A DNA stretch of 64,000 bases from Bryobacterales bacterium (GTDB lineage Bacteria > Acidobacteriota > Terriglobia > Bryobacterales > Bryobacteraceae). The notes under the pieces are model-generated. The model had not been told where the DNA came from, searched no databases, and saw nothing but the letters and a program-made list of their open reading frames with translations. The stretch is taken from NCBI GenBank assembly GCA_016789905.1, contig JAEUQC010000213.1:110659-174658 (forward strand). The letters run 5' to 3'. A program made the translations under genes and the position numbers. Shown here piece by piece: positions 42,067 to 50,657 of this stretch; within the stretch, counting starts at the first letter, position 1, and the number at the start of each line of letters is the position of its first letter.

Positions 42067-42492
42067 ATGCAGATAAGCGTCGAACACCCGATTGCCTATT
42101 ACGCTGCCTTGTCGATGGCGATGAGCGCATGCCTGTATTTGTTTGTCAGCGTAACGCGAAATGTTGGCTCGTTGCGCAAGCGGATGGAGCGCTGGATGGC
42201 GGAATCGGAACGCGAAACCGCCGCACTGGGGAGCCACATTGCGTCGCTGGAAACTCGTGTTGGAGAATGGGCGGGAAGAACGAGCGACGTTGAGCGCTCA
42301 GTGGCCGGACTTTCCGCGGTTCGGCGCAACCAATTGCCCTCCACAGGAGTGGATGCGAACCAGCGAACGCAGGTTTTACGCTTGGCGCGGCGTGGAGACC
42401 GGGCCGAACAAATTGCGGACGAGCTCAAAGTGCCCAAGAACGAAGTCGACTTGCTCTTGAAAGTACAACGAGCCGTCGTGCGCGCGCTCTGA
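42067..42492 (+). CDS. Flagellar-cluster membrane protein with coiled coil and HTH-like tail (DUF2802/YlxL-like)
   Basis: This 141-residue protein has one N-terminal transmembrane helix (about 11-31), a coiled coil (32-80) and a C-terminal HTH-like stretch, LARRGDRAEQIADELKVPKNEVDLLLKVQ. The arrangement resembles the small DUF2802/YlxL-type proteins found near fliA in flagellar operons, whose role is unclear. The start ATG 42067 has AGGAGG at the right distance. It ends the rightward flagellar operon, and ssb converges on it 27 bases later. Confidence 0.7.
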   Translation: MQISVEHPIAYYAALSMAMSACLYLFVSVTRNVGSLRKRMERWMAESERETAALGSHIASLETRVGEWAGRTSDVERSVAGLSAVRRNQLPSTGVDANQRTQVLRLARRGDRAEQIADELKVPKNEVDLLLKVQRAVVRAL

Positions 42493-42519
42493 CCGGATTG
42501 AAATCAGCCGCGGTCTTGC

Positions 42520-43035
42520 CTAGAAGGGCACATCGTCATCGCTTATGCCGGAATCAAATGGCGATCCCCCGGCCGGTCCCGATGACGCCGCGCCTCCGCC
42601 CATCCCTGACTGCGGCCGCGCTGCCGATCGCGGCTGGGAAACCATCCGCGGCTCCTGGCTGTAGCCGCCGGTGTCCATTCCGCCTCCGCCTCCGCCTTCA
42701 CCGCGCCCGCCCAACAGAATCACATCGTCGGCCACTACATCGGTCGTGTATCGTTTTTGTCCGTCTTTGTCTTCATAGCTTCGCGTTTGCAATCGGCCTT
42801 CCACGTACACTTGCTTGCCCTTCGTCAGGTATGGAGAGAGGTTCTCAGCGCGCCATAGCGACACATTGTGCCAGTCCGTCTCGTCTCGCCATTCGCCGGA
42901 CTGCTGGTCCTTCCACCGGCGGCTCGTGGCCACCGTGAACCGGGTGTAACTCACGCCGGAAGGTGTAAACTTTGTTTCCGCATCTTTACCGAGATGCCCG
43001 ACCAGGATCACTTTGTTAACGCTGCGCGAAGCCAT
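42520..43035 (-). CDS. ssb: Single-stranded DNA-binding protein
   Basis: SSB coats single-stranded DNA during replication and repair. The 171-residue protein has an OB fold (1-110) with VNKVILVGHLGKDAETKFTPSG, ATSRRWKDQ, WHNVSLW and GKQVYVEGRLQTR. A Gly/Ser-rich flexible linker follows, and then the acidic partner-binding tip DDDVPF. The length is typical. It converges with the last flagellar gene. It is not in an rpsF-rpsR context here, and no such genes are visible. Confidence 0.95.
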   Translation of the reverse strand: MASRSVNKVILVGHLGKDAETKFTPSGVSYTRFTVATSRRWKDQQSGEWRDETDWHNVSLWRAENLSPYLTKGKQVYVEGRLQTRSYEDKDGQKRYTTDVVADDVILLGGRGEGGGGGGMDTGGYSQEPRMVSQPRSAARPQSGMGGGAASSGPAGGSPFDSGISDDDVPF

Positions 43036-43211
43036 ACAATCTGCACTCTAGCACACGCCTTGGGGCTTCACTGGTACTCCCGGCAAAGTCCTATTGAAAA
43101 ATTAAGGAGATGCCCCGTTCCATCCGGCGAAAATGTGATGGATAATACAGCTTACCGCCGGGTACGGAAACGCCCGGGCGGTTCCGATTTCTCACTCGAG
43201 GGCAGAGCAGC

Positions 43212-44447
43212 GTGGGAGTCACCCAATTGCTTGTCAAAATCGGCGCTCCATTAACTCACTTCGGCGGGTTGATGATGGTCGTGTGCGGAGTCGCCAACGG
43301 ACAGTTGGTGATGACGGGTACTGGCGGGATGGTGCGCCTGTTCGGAACGGACCAGGCGATTCTCGAAGTTCCTGAGCCGCGCAAAGATCTTCCCTGCTCG
43401 GTGACGCCTACAAAAACGGCCCAGGTTGGCTTCGACCTGAAGTTCCATGGCGGCTATGAGGTGACAGTCCCGATGAAAGATCTGGCGGGTCAGGAGAACC
43501 TGCTCACGATCATTTTCCGCGTGACCCCAGTCAAGAGCGGGGATGCAACGTACTTCATTCAGCGCATCCGTGTGCCGGAAATCGCCGAAGACGCCAAAGG
43601 AGACGCCGCATTCCACGGTTCGTTCGACGTCGGAGAAGGAAACTACAAGGTAGACTGGCTGATGCGGGACCGGGCGGAACGCGTTTGCTCGAATTATTGG
43701 GACGTCGAGGCGCAACTCCCGGATAAGGACAACCAAATGGCGTTGGCAATCGGCGCAAGCGCCGTCCGGCAGTCGGAAACCGAATACTTTCGCCAGGAAC
43801 CACCGGTGCAGCGGGAAGAAGATCCCACTACCGTCAAGATTCTCCTGAACTACGCCCCGCAGAATCCGCGCAGTTCCGCGATGCGCCCCATCGATACCTC
43901 CGCCCTCGTGTCGATCTTGCGCAACATCGCGCGAGACCCCCGCGTTTCCCGTTTTTCGCTTGTCGCTTTCTGCATGCAAGAGCAAAAAATTCTTTACAGA
44001 CAAGAGAATGCAGAGAAGATCGACTTCCCCGCCCTGGGGGAAGCGCTCGCGAAAATTCAACTCGGACGCGTGGACCTAACCCGTCTCGCGGACAAGAAAT
44101 CGGACATCCGCTTCCTGACTGACCTCATTAGGAGCGAACTTGGAACCAGCGACCGGCCGGACGCCTTCATCTTCGCAGGCCCTAAAGTGATGCTGGAGCA
44201 CAACATAGAGACGGAAGCGCTTAAGGAGATTGGCAGCCTCGAAGCGCCAGTCTTTTACATGAACTACAATCTTTTCCCCAACGCGGTTCCGTGGCGCGAC
44301 ACCATCGGGAACGCGGTAAAATATTTTAAGGGGTTGGAGTACACGATTTCGCGCCCGCGCGACCTATGGTCGGCAACCACGGAAGTTGTCGGCAGGATAC
44401 AAAAATCCCGGTCGGCGCGAATTGCGCAAAACGCAAAGTCGAACTGA
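43212..44447 (+). CDS. Predicted secreted protein of unknown function
   Basis: This 411-residue protein starts at a GTG and has an N-terminal hydrophobic segment ending near GVANGQ that looks like a signal peptide. I do not recognise the family. Residues 60-200 look beta-rich. Residues 225-400 alternate strands and helices (DTSALVSILRNIARDPRVSRFSLVAF, KSDIRFLTDLIRSELG, RPDAFIFAGPKVM) in a way that could be a Rossmann or VWA-like fold, but without a DxSxS metal site. Secreted proteins of this kind are common in Acidobacteriota. In the 176-base gap before it GATAAT (43141) is a possible -10. The methyltransferase gene follows after 34 bases. Confidence 0.7.
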   Translation: MGVTQLLVKIGAPLTHFGGLMMVVCGVANGQLVMTGTGGMVRLFGTDQAILEVPEPRKDLPCSVTPTKTAQVGFDLKFHGGYEVTVPMKDLAGQENLLTIIFRVTPVKSGDATYFIQRIRVPEIAEDAKGDAAFHGSFDVGEGNYKVDWLMRDRAERVCSNYWDVEAQLPDKDNQMALAIGASAVRQSETEYFRQEPPVQREEDPTTVKILLNYAPQNPRSSAMRPIDTSALVSILRNIARDPRVSRFSLVAFCMQEQKILYRQENAEKIDFPALGEALAKIQLGRVDLTRLADKKSDIRFLTDLIRSELGTSDRPDAFIFAGPKVMLEHNIETEALKEIGSLEAPVFYMNYNLFPNAVPWRDTIGNAVKYFKGLEYTISRPRDLWSATTEVVGRIQKSRSARIAQNAKSN

Positions 44448-44481
44448 TACGTCCCACTGGTATAGGAACTCGCTGCCCGCT

Positions 44482-45024
44482 ATGACTTTCACTTCTTCGT
44501 TGCTCGCCGCCTTCATTTCAATACCCATCCTGGCCCAACCGCCCGGCCAGCGCATGGCGCCCTATGTGCCCTCCCCGCAAGAAATCATCGACCGTATGCT
44601 GGAAGTGGCCAACGCTAAGCAAGGGGACACGGTCATCGACCTTGGCTGCGGCGACGGACGGATTCTGATCACCGCGGTCCAGAAATTCAGGGCAAAAGCG
44701 ATTGGAATTGAGATCGACCCCAAAATCGCCTCCCAGGCAAGCGATACGATCCTGAAACTTGGTTTGCAAAACAAAGCCAAGGTTGTTCACGCCGACGTTT
44801 TTGACGCTGATCTCTCGCAAGCCGACGTTGTGACGCTCTACTTGACTACGAGTTTCAATGAGAAACTGCGGCCGAAATTTGAAAAATCGCTGCGCCCGGG
44901 AACTCGTGTGGTTTCCCACGACTACGGAATCCGGGGGTGGAATCCGGTGGAAGTGGAAGAGGTTTTCGTTCATGGCCGCCGTCATCGGATTTTCCTCTAC
45001 GTCGTTGAGGGGAAGACGAACTGA
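44482..45024 (+). CDS. SAM-dependent methyltransferase with an N-terminal signal peptide
   Basis: This 180-residue class I methyltransferase has motif I VIDLGCGDGRILI (about 52-64), an acidic end of strand 2 in GIEIDP, and HADVFDADLSQADVVTLYLTT as motifs II-III. Before it, residues 1-18 (TFTSSLLAAFISIPILAQPP) look like a Sec signal peptide or membrane anchor. Similar YVP-x-P-x-E-V/I-x-x-M-L methyltransferases with such N-termini exist in other bacteria. A cytosolic cofactor enzyme sent to the periplasm would lack SAM, so a membrane anchor facing inward is more likely. Substrate unknown. It lies between the unknown secreted protein and a PfkB kinase. Confidence 0.82.
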   Translation: MTFTSSLLAAFISIPILAQPPGQRMAPYVPSPQEIIDRMLEVANAKQGDTVIDLGCGDGRILITAVQKFRAKAIGIEIDPKIASQASDTILKLGLQNKAKVVHADVFDADLSQADVVTLYLTTSFNEKLRPKFEKSLRPGTRVVSHDYGIRGWNPVEVEEVFVHGRRHRIFLYVVEGKTN

Positions 45025-45051
45025 TCGGGCTGTGTTACGGTAGTCCTTCGG

Positions 45052-45996
45052 ATGCCTGATTTCGATGTTGTTGGGGTGGGCTTAAACGCCACCGATACGC
45101 TAATCCTTGTTCCGCGGTTTCCGGCTTACGCCGGCAAGGAGCCTTTTGTTGATGAAATGTACAGCCCCGGCGGTCAGGTGGCCAGCGCCATGGTCGCCTG
45201 CGCCAAACTGGGTCTGCGCACGAAGTACATCGGCACGGTCGGCGATGACGAACGCGGCCGGATCCAAATAGAGAGTCTGCGGGGAACGGGCATCAATCTC
45301 GATCACTTGCAGATCCGCAAGGGCTGCGCCAATCAGTCTGCTTACATCGTGATCGATCAGTCCACTGGAGAACGCACCGTATTCTGGCGCCGCTCGGATT
45401 GCCTGCGTCTGGATCCGGCGGAAATCACGCCGGAGATGATCACCTCCGCCCGCCTCCTGCATATCGACGGTCACGACACCGCCGCCGTTGGCCGCGCCGC
45501 TGCAATTGCCCGCCAGCACAATATCCCCGTCACAGTCGATGTCGACACCGTCTATCACGGCTTCGACAAAGTGCTCCCAAACGTAGACTACCTGATCACC
45601 AGTTCCGAATTCCCAGTCCGTTGGACCGGCGAAGGCGATCCGTTCCGCGCGCTCATCATGATTCAGGAAGAATACGGCATGAAGGTGGCGGCAATGACGC
45701 TTGGTTCATTCGGTTCCATCGCTCGCATGGACGGCAAGTTCTGCTACTCGCCCGCCTTTGTCGTCAACTGCGTCGACACCACCGGCGCCGGTGACGTCTT
45801 CCACGGCGCCTACTGCTATGGCGTCCTCCAGGGCCTGAACCTTCGCGACACCCTCGACCTCTCCAACGCCATGGCCGCTCTCAACTGCACCGCCATTGGC
45901 GCCCGCGGAGGCATCAGCGATCTGGCCTCCGCCAAAGCCCTAATGGCCCGCGCCGAGCGCCGCACCAACCGCGACTTTGAACAACGAGCCCTATGA
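45052..45996 (+). CDS. PfkB family carbohydrate kinase
   Basis: This 314-residue ribokinase-fold kinase would phosphorylate a sugar or nucleoside with ATP. It has the N-terminal SPGGQVASAMVACAKLGLRTKYIGTVGDDE segment (GG near 36-40) and the C-terminal PfkB signature DTTGAGDVFHGAYCYG with the catalytic Asp in GAGD. The substrate cannot be told from sequence; sulfofructose, ribose and 2-keto-3-deoxygluconate kinases all share this pattern. It overlaps the rhomboid gene by four bases, so the two are translated together. Confidence 0.88.
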   Translation: MPDFDVVGVGLNATDTLILVPRFPAYAGKEPFVDEMYSPGGQVASAMVACAKLGLRTKYIGTVGDDERGRIQIESLRGTGINLDHLQIRKGCANQSAYIVIDQSTGERTVFWRRSDCLRLDPAEITPEMITSARLLHIDGHDTAAVGRAAAIARQHNIPVTVDVDTVYHGFDKVLPNVDYLITSSEFPVRWTGEGDPFRALIMIQEEYGMKVAAMTLGSFGSIARMDGKFCYSPAFVVNCVDTTGAGDVFHGAYCYGVLQGLNLRDTLDLSNAMAALNCTAIGARGGISDLASAKALMARAERRTNRDFEQRAL

Positions 45997-46661
45997 TCCC
46001 GCTGCGCGACACTCAGCCCAGCTACACGTTCCCTTATGTGACCGTGGCGATCATTGCGCTGAACGTACTCGCGTTCCTCTTTGAGTTCTCCATGGCCGAT
46101 TACGAACTCAACTTCTTCATCGCCCACTACGGCGTCATCCCGGCGCGATTCGAGTGGAGCGACGTGATCACCAGCATCTTCCTCCACGGCGGCTGGATGC
46201 ACCTGATCGGCAACATGTGGTTCCTCTGGATCTACGGTGACAATGTGGAAGACATTCTGGGCCACGCCCAGTACCTGGTTTTCTATCTGCTCTGCGGCGT
46301 CGCGGCAACCATGGTTCACATCCTGTTCAACATGGATTCGCGAGTCCCTACCGTCGGCGCCAGCGGCGCCATCGCCGGCGTTATGGGCGCCTACGTCGTC
46401 AAGTTCCCCCATTCGCGCATCACCACTCTCGTCCCCGTCTTCGTTTTTTTGACAACCATGGAGATTCCGGCCTACGTCATCCTGCTCTATTGGTTCGTGA
46501 TTCAGTTCTTTAGCGGCGTAGGCTCGGTGGGCCATTCGCACCTCTCACAGGGTGGCGTGGCTTGGTTCGCCCACGTGGGCGGCTTCCTGGCCGGCGTAGC
46601 GCTGATTCTGGTCATGCGCACGCAGCAGCGCTGGCGCCACCGCCCCGAAATGCGATGGTGA
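45993..46661 (+). CDS. Rhomboid family intramembrane serine protease
   Basis: This 222-residue integral membrane protease has six or more hydrophobic segments and the catalytic dyad: Ser124 in VGASGAIAGVMG and His194 in WFAHVGG. The loop HGGWMHLIGNMWFLWIYGDNVED before it is typical. Rhomboids cut transmembrane helices of membrane proteins. The substrate is unknown. It overlaps both the PfkB gene upstream and the glutaredoxin-like gene downstream. Confidence 0.93.
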   Translation: MIPLRDTQPSYTFPYVTVAIIALNVLAFLFEFSMADYELNFFIAHYGVIPARFEWSDVITSIFLHGGWMHLIGNMWFLWIYGDNVEDILGHAQYLVFYLLCGVAATMVHILFNMDSRVPTVGASGAIAGVMGAYVVKFPHSRITTLVPVFVFLTTMEIPAYVILLYWFVIQFFSGVGSVGHSHLSQGGVAWFAHVGGFLAGVALILVMRTQQRWRHRPEMRW

Positions 46662-46894
46662 CCGTTCGTTTCTACACCCGCCGCGGCTGTCACCTTTGCC
46701 ACACCGCCGAAGCCGCCCTTCGCGCCGAGCAGTCCCGCACGCCCTTCACCCTCGACATCTTCGACATCGACGCCGACCCCGATCTTCAGGACCTATACAA
46801 CCTGTTGGTCCCCGTCACTGTTCTTCCCAACGGGGACGAGATGCACTACCGTGTCGACACCGGCAAACTCCGCGCCGCGCTCGCTACATCGTGA
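46655..46894 (+). CDS. Glutaredoxin-like protein (DUF836-type)
   Basis: This 79-residue thioredoxin-fold protein has a redox motif C-H-L-C in YTRRGCHLCHTAE, the VPVTVLPNG cis-Pro region and a short C-terminal helix. It lacks the glutathione-binding pattern of a classical glutaredoxin and fits the small DUF836/glutaredoxin-2-like group. ATG 46655 lies seven bases before the end of the rhomboid gene. Its 3' end overlaps the opposing porin gene by 11 bases. Possible role: thiol reduction coupled to the membrane-protein genes upstream. Confidence 0.82.
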   Translation: MVTVRFYTRRGCHLCHTAEAALRAEQSRTPFTLDIFDIDADPDLQDLYNLLVPVTVLPNGDEMHYRVDTGKLRAALATS

Positions 46895-48065
46895 ACGTGT
46901 GGTGAACGTAGTAAAAGTAGGGGCTCCGGTTCGGCGTCGTCGAACGGAAGAATGTGCCATTCGCGTACACGCCCACCCCGCCGCCCAGGGTCAGAAATTT
47001 ACGGTAAGTCCAGTTCACATAGCTGTCCACTTCCTGCCCCGCCCAGCGGCCCGCCCGGCCCGTCCCATCACGCGCGATCAGCCGGTTCTGCGTATTGAAT
47101 ACACCCACCCGCGGATCCACCAGCCAATTGGCGTTGTACATGAAGTTCACCGCCAGCGTCTTCACCGGACGCCACGTACCGAACGCCCGCGTATTGTGCA
47201 GGTTCCGCCAGGCAAACAGGTCCTCATGCCCCAACTTGTCATGAATCGCCGGATACATCTGATCGAACCCGGACGAGGCGAATTTGTACTCTACCGACAA
47301 GTCAACCTTCCCGATCTTGCGCGCCATATTCGCCGCCAGCGCTCCTTCCGCCGTCGCTATCCCGCCTCGCGTAACCCGCTCCGTCACCGGCTCCAACGTC
47401 AGTTTCCACTTTCCCATCGGCGCCATCAACCGGCCGCCCATAATCAGACTTTCCAGCGTACCCGGTTGCTGGTGCCGCAGCACATACAACTCGCCCCATT
47501 TCCCAAACGTGTTGTACGTGCCGAACATGTGCTCGCGCAGGATGGGACGATTGAACCGGTGGATTTGAATCGCGGTCGGGGAAACGAAAAGGAACTCCCA
47601 CGTTGCCTTGGGTGTTCGCCACTGCGCCCGCGCCATGTCGTAGGTTCGAGCCAGGTTCGCCCACTGCGGCGACCCGATGAAGCGGGTATCGCCGTAACTC
47701 AACGTGCTCCTTCCCGCGCGCATCGCGAACCCGGTTTTCCGCTTCCCAAACAAATCGACATACGCCTCATAGAGGTCCGCCCCATCCCGCAGCGTATTCG
47801 GCGCGCCAGGGCCGTACAGCGGCGCCCGGGTGTCTTGCCCGATCACGCGGATCTCAACATCCGCATTCGGCTTGTAGGCGAATCCTAACCGCTGGCGCAG
47901 CAGCGCCACGTCATAGTCGCGTCCGGCCCCGAATCCAAAGTGAACCCGGTCCTCGTAACGGATCCGTGTTTCCCCAATCAGTTGCAGCCGGCCATCGAAG
48001 AAGATATTCGGCTCCTCGCCGCGCATACCCGTGGCAAGGAGCACCAACGCTATGACAGCCCTCAC
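46884..48065 (-). CDS. Outer-membrane porin, alginate-export (AlgE-like) family
   Basis: This 393-residue protein has a signal peptide (1-16, ending GMRGE) and a long series of amphipathic beta strands with many aromatic girdle residues, such as GETRIRYEDRVHFG, LLRQRLGFAYKPN and YEAYVDLFGKRKTGFAMRAGRSTLSYGD. It ends in a C-terminal aromatic strand (YYVHHTFTM). This matches the alginate_exp barrel family. It probably moves an acidic sugar or oligomer across the outer membrane. It lies 3 bases after an MFS transporter gene, so the two form an envelope-crossing transport pair. Confidence 0.85.
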   Translation of the reverse strand: MRAVIALVLLATGMRGEEPNIFFDGRLQLIGETRIRYEDRVHFGFGAGRDYDVALLRQRLGFAYKPNADVEIRVIGQDTRAPLYGPGAPNTLRDGADLYEAYVDLFGKRKTGFAMRAGRSTLSYGDTRFIGSPQWANLARTYDMARAQWRTPKATWEFLFVSPTAIQIHRFNRPILREHMFGTYNTFGKWGELYVLRHQQPGTLESLIMGGRLMAPMGKWKLTLEPVTERVTRGGIATAEGALAANMARKIGKVDLSVEYKFASSGFDQMYPAIHDKLGHEDLFAWRNLHNTRAFGTWRPVKTLAVNFMYNANWLVDPRVGVFNTQNRLIARDGTGRAGRWAGQEVDSYVNWTYRKFLTLGGGVGVYANGTFFRSTTPNRSPYFYYVHHTFTM

Positions 48066-48068
48066 GAA

Positions 48069-49325
48069 TCAATCCTGTTTTAATGGTGTGACCGGATCGA
48101 TAAACGGCCACACAAAGGCGCCGCACAGGTATACGCCGGCCATCACCGCCAGCACCTGATTCCAGTCGCTGTTGGTATAAATCAGAATCTGCGGCGCAAT
48201 CACCGGCGCCACCATCCCGGCCAGATTCCCCATCATGTTCATCGAACCGGAAAGAGTTCCCGCGTATTTCCCACCCACGTCCATACAGGCGCCCCATGCG
48301 TTGGGCATCACCAGATCGTTGCAAAAACTCGCCATCCCCATTGCGATCATCGCGGCCAGCGGAGACCCGGTCAGCGTCACCGAGAACATCATGACGGCGG
48401 CGCCGGCGAAGCCCGCCGTGGCGACGAATCGCCGTGCGCTCTTCGTGCTGTTCAGTCGCTTAGCCAGCAACGGGGAAACGAACCCGGAGACAATCGCACC
48501 CAGCCCGCCGAAAAACAACGGAAAGCCGCCCAGGAATCCCAGTTCCGCTCCGGACACTTTCCAGTGCTCCTGCAAATAAGTTGGCAGCCAGGTGATGTAA
48601 AAGTACCAGGGGTAGGAGAGCAGGAAGTACTGCAGCCACAAGCCCCACACACTGCCGCGCGAGGCCAGCTTGCCCCACGGCACGTCGCCATGGCTTTCCG
48701 CCTTTTCCGCCGACGCGCATATAATCGCCAGTTCCGCCTTGTTTACCGACGGATGCTCCGCCGGGTTGTCACGGAACCAGCGGTAGAACGCGATCGCCCA
48801 GACCACGCCAATCAGGCCGAAGACGACAAACGCGGAGCGCCAGTCCATCAGCGTGAAGATCCACACGACCAGCGGGCCGGTGAACGCCCCGCCCCAGCGG
48901 GCGGCAAGCCACGTCACACCCTGTGCCCGCACCTGCTCCGCCTTGGGAAGCCACGTGGTGTAGGCCTTGGTGATGTTGGGAAAACAACCTGCCTCTCCGG
49001 CGCCGAACAACAGCCGTGTAACGAACATCGACCAGAAGTTCCACATCCAGCCCGTCGCCGCCGTAAAGAAACTCCACCACAGCACGATGCGCATAATCAC
49101 CCGTCTGGCGCCCAGCTTATCGCCCAGCCAGCCGCCCGGAATCTCGAACAGCGCATAGGCGGCCGAAAACGCGAAGAAGATCCAGCTCATATCGGTCTTG
49201 GAAAAACCAAGATCTCTGGAGATCGGCGTTGAGGCATACGAAATGGCAACGCGGTCGATGTAGGAAAGAATCGCCAGCGTGACGGCGAAGACAATGACAA
49301 GATGACGCGACTTGGTCGGATGCAT
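48069..49325 (-). CDS. MFS transporter, anion:cation symporter (hexuronate/glucarate-like) family
   Basis: This 418-residue inner-membrane permease has about twelve hydrophobic segments. The family motif is GGWLGDKLGARRVI (the G-x-L-x-D-x-x-G-x-R/K-x pattern after TM2). SYIDRVAISYA and RLLFGAGEAGCFPNITKAYTTWLP are typical of the ACS/ExuT group that carries sugar acids and related carboxylates. The C-terminal half has PLLAKRLNSTKSARR. It is followed by an alginate-export-type porin, which supports acidic carbohydrate uptake, but no matching catabolic genes are adjacent. Confidence 0.9.
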   Translation of the reverse strand: MHPTKSRHLVIVFAVTLAILSYIDRVAISYASTPISRDLGFSKTDMSWIFFAFSAAYALFEIPGGWLGDKLGARRVIMRIVLWWSFFTAATGWMWNFWSMFVTRLLFGAGEAGCFPNITKAYTTWLPKAEQVRAQGVTWLAARWGGAFTGPLVVWIFTLMDWRSAFVVFGLIGVVWAIAFYRWFRDNPAEHPSVNKAELAIICASAEKAESHGDVPWGKLASRGSVWGLWLQYFLLSYPWYFYITWLPTYLQEHWKVSGAELGFLGGFPLFFGGLGAIVSGFVSPLLAKRLNSTKSARRFVATAGFAGAAVMMFSVTLTGSPLAAMIAMGMASFCNDLVMPNAWGACMDVGGKYAGTLSGSMNMMGNLAGMVAPVIAPQILIYTNSDWNQVLAVMAGVYLCGAFVWPFIDPVTPLKQD

Positions 49326-49341
49326 GTATGAATCGATTCCC

Positions 49342-49674
49342 TTATGAATTCCCGGGCGGGTCTAACTCTCGGTCCAACCACTCTATGTAAGCCGGCAGGC
49401 CTTCGGCAACTGAAATCGCAATAGATTCCGGAACTTCGTAGCTGTGCATGCCCGCCAGCCGTTCGTTCAGCCGGCCCAAAAGGTCCCGTCGAGTCTTCAC
49501 AATCAGCAGCGTTTCGTCGTTCTCTTCCACCTTGCCCTGCCACCGGTACACACTCAGAACCCCGCCCACAATGTTCACGCAGGCCGCCAATCGCTCCTCC
49601 ACCAGGCCTCTAGCGATGCGTTTTGCCTCCTCGGGGGAGTGGCACGTGGAAAGAACAATCACTTTATCTGTCAT
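49342..49674 (-). CDS. cutA: Divalent-cation tolerance protein CutA
   Basis: This 110-residue protein is a CutA1 trimer-forming ferredoxin-like fold: VIVLSTCHSPEEAKRIARGLVEERLAACVNIVGGVLSVYRWQGKVEENDETLLIVKT, with A-A-C-V-N-I and Y-x-W-x-G-K-V as key elements, then SYEVPESIAI near the C-terminus. Its role in metal tolerance is weakly established in E. coli, and the general function is unclear. ATG 49674 is chosen from family alignment; the frame upstream is not coding-like. It starts 52 bases from the divergent FtsB-like gene. Confidence 0.92.
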   Translation of the reverse strand: MTDKVIVLSTCHSPEEAKRIARGLVEERLAACVNIVGGVLSVYRWQGKVEENDETLLIVKTRRDLLGRLNERLAGMHSYEVPESIAISVAEGLPAYIEWLDRELDPPGNS

Positions 49675-49725
49675 GGACACTTGGATTTTGGAGCAAAAGC
49701 AGATTATAAACAAAGGTGAGGGAAA

Positions 49726-50064
49726 GTGTTGGTGCAAGAAGAGAAAACGGTGAACTGGAAGCGGCTGATGGCGATACTCGCCACCGGCGCGCTCTCCGTC
49801 TACACCATCGTCACGCTGCAAGGGCCGCACGGAATCGGCGCGCTCCGCACGAAACTGGCGAAGATCCAGGAACTGCACTCACAGCAGGGAACACTTGCCA
49901 AAGAATTGGCGGAAAAGGAAAAGCGCGTAAAGTCGTTGGAACGCGGCCAGAATCTGGATATGGAAATGCGCCGCTTCGGCCGGACTCTTCCCGGCGAAGT
50001 GGAATACAAGGTGGCCGAACCGAAAGTGGACGCCCCGGCCGAGGACGAAACCACACCTGACTAG
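49726..50064 (+). CDS. FtsB/DivIC-like septum formation initiator protein
   Basis: This 112-residue bitopic protein has a short cytoplasmic N-terminus, one transmembrane helix (about 14-30), a coiled coil (38-72) and a C-terminal tail with GRTLPGEVEYKVAEPK. The RxLPGE element matches the (A/G)R-x-x-x-x-x-G-E-x-x-Y/F motif of FtsB/DivIC. Such proteins act in the FtsQ-FtsL-FtsB divisome complex. A GTG start follows GGTGAGG. Since the family is weakly conserved, a general coiled-coil role is possible. No other division gene is adjacent. Confidence 0.72.
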   Translation: MLVQEEKTVNWKRLMAILATGALSVYTIVTLQGPHGIGALRTKLAKIQELHSQQGTLAKELAEKEKRVKSLERGQNLDMEMRRFGRTLPGEVEYKVAEPKVDAPAEDETTPD

Positions 50065-50657
50065 CGCGCCGGCACCCACGCCGCGCCTTCCGGCCGCTCC
50101 GCTTTCACCGCCACTCCGGCCGGAATCCACTCACAATACTCGTTCCGGTTGCTTCGGCACGCCCCCTGGGGATCTCCCTGCACAGCCGAGGTCAGTGCTT
50201 GCAGCCGCGCCTCGTCGCGCGCCGCCAGCACCGCCATGTTATGGTCGGCGTCGCTCACTTTCAGCGTATAGAGTAATCGCACATGCCGCATCCGCCGCGG
50301 CACCCGCAGCCTCGGCGCGAACGGCTTCGCCGGATGGGTCAACGCCCCGCCGCGGTTCATTGTTACCTCCGTCAGCCCAATCCGCCGTTCTTTTCCCACC
50401 CCGTACACTGCCGTCTCATAGCCCTGAAACTCATCCCCGGCGCGCAGCGTAATCGTGTTCCCTTCTTCTGTCTGCTCCGCGGCCTTCAATAGGAACCCGC
50501 CCGATTTCAACACCGGCGTTACCACCTGCACGCGCCACCCCGGCTGCAAATCCAAATAACTCGGCCCGCTAATTCGCGGCGGCGGCACCGGCACCGGCGG
50601 CCGTTTCGTCGCGCACCCGCCCAGCACCGCCAATGCCAACGCCAGCCAAAGTCTCAT
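50061..50657 (-). CDS. Predicted lipoprotein of unknown function
   Basis: This 198-residue protein has a lipoprotein signal with a lipobox LGGC, so Cys18 would be lipidated, and a Pro-rich stretch (PPVPVPPPR) after it. The rest contains beta-rich segments such as LDLQPGWRVQVVTPVLKSGGFLLK and RMRHVRLLYTLKVSDADHNMAVLAA. I do not recognise the family. It overlaps the stop of the upstream phosphohexomutase by four bases, so it is the last gene of a four-gene operon. Its 3' end overlaps the opposing FtsB-like gene by four bases. Confidence 0.75.
   Translation of the reverse strand: MRLWLALALAVLGGCATKRPPVPVPPPRISGPSYLDLQPGWRVQVVTPVLKSGGFLLKAAEQTEEGNTITLRAGDEFQGYETAVYGVGKERRIGLTEVTMNRGGALTHPAKPFAPRLRVPRRMRHVRLLYTLKVSDADHNMAVLAARDEARLQALTSAVQGDPQGACRSNRNEYCEWIPAGVAVKAERPEGAAWVPAR

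Noticed and set aside
42492..42520. GACCG/CGGTC stem between the DUF2802-like gene and ssb as a terminator
   Set aside because: Only five base pairs and no T tract follow.
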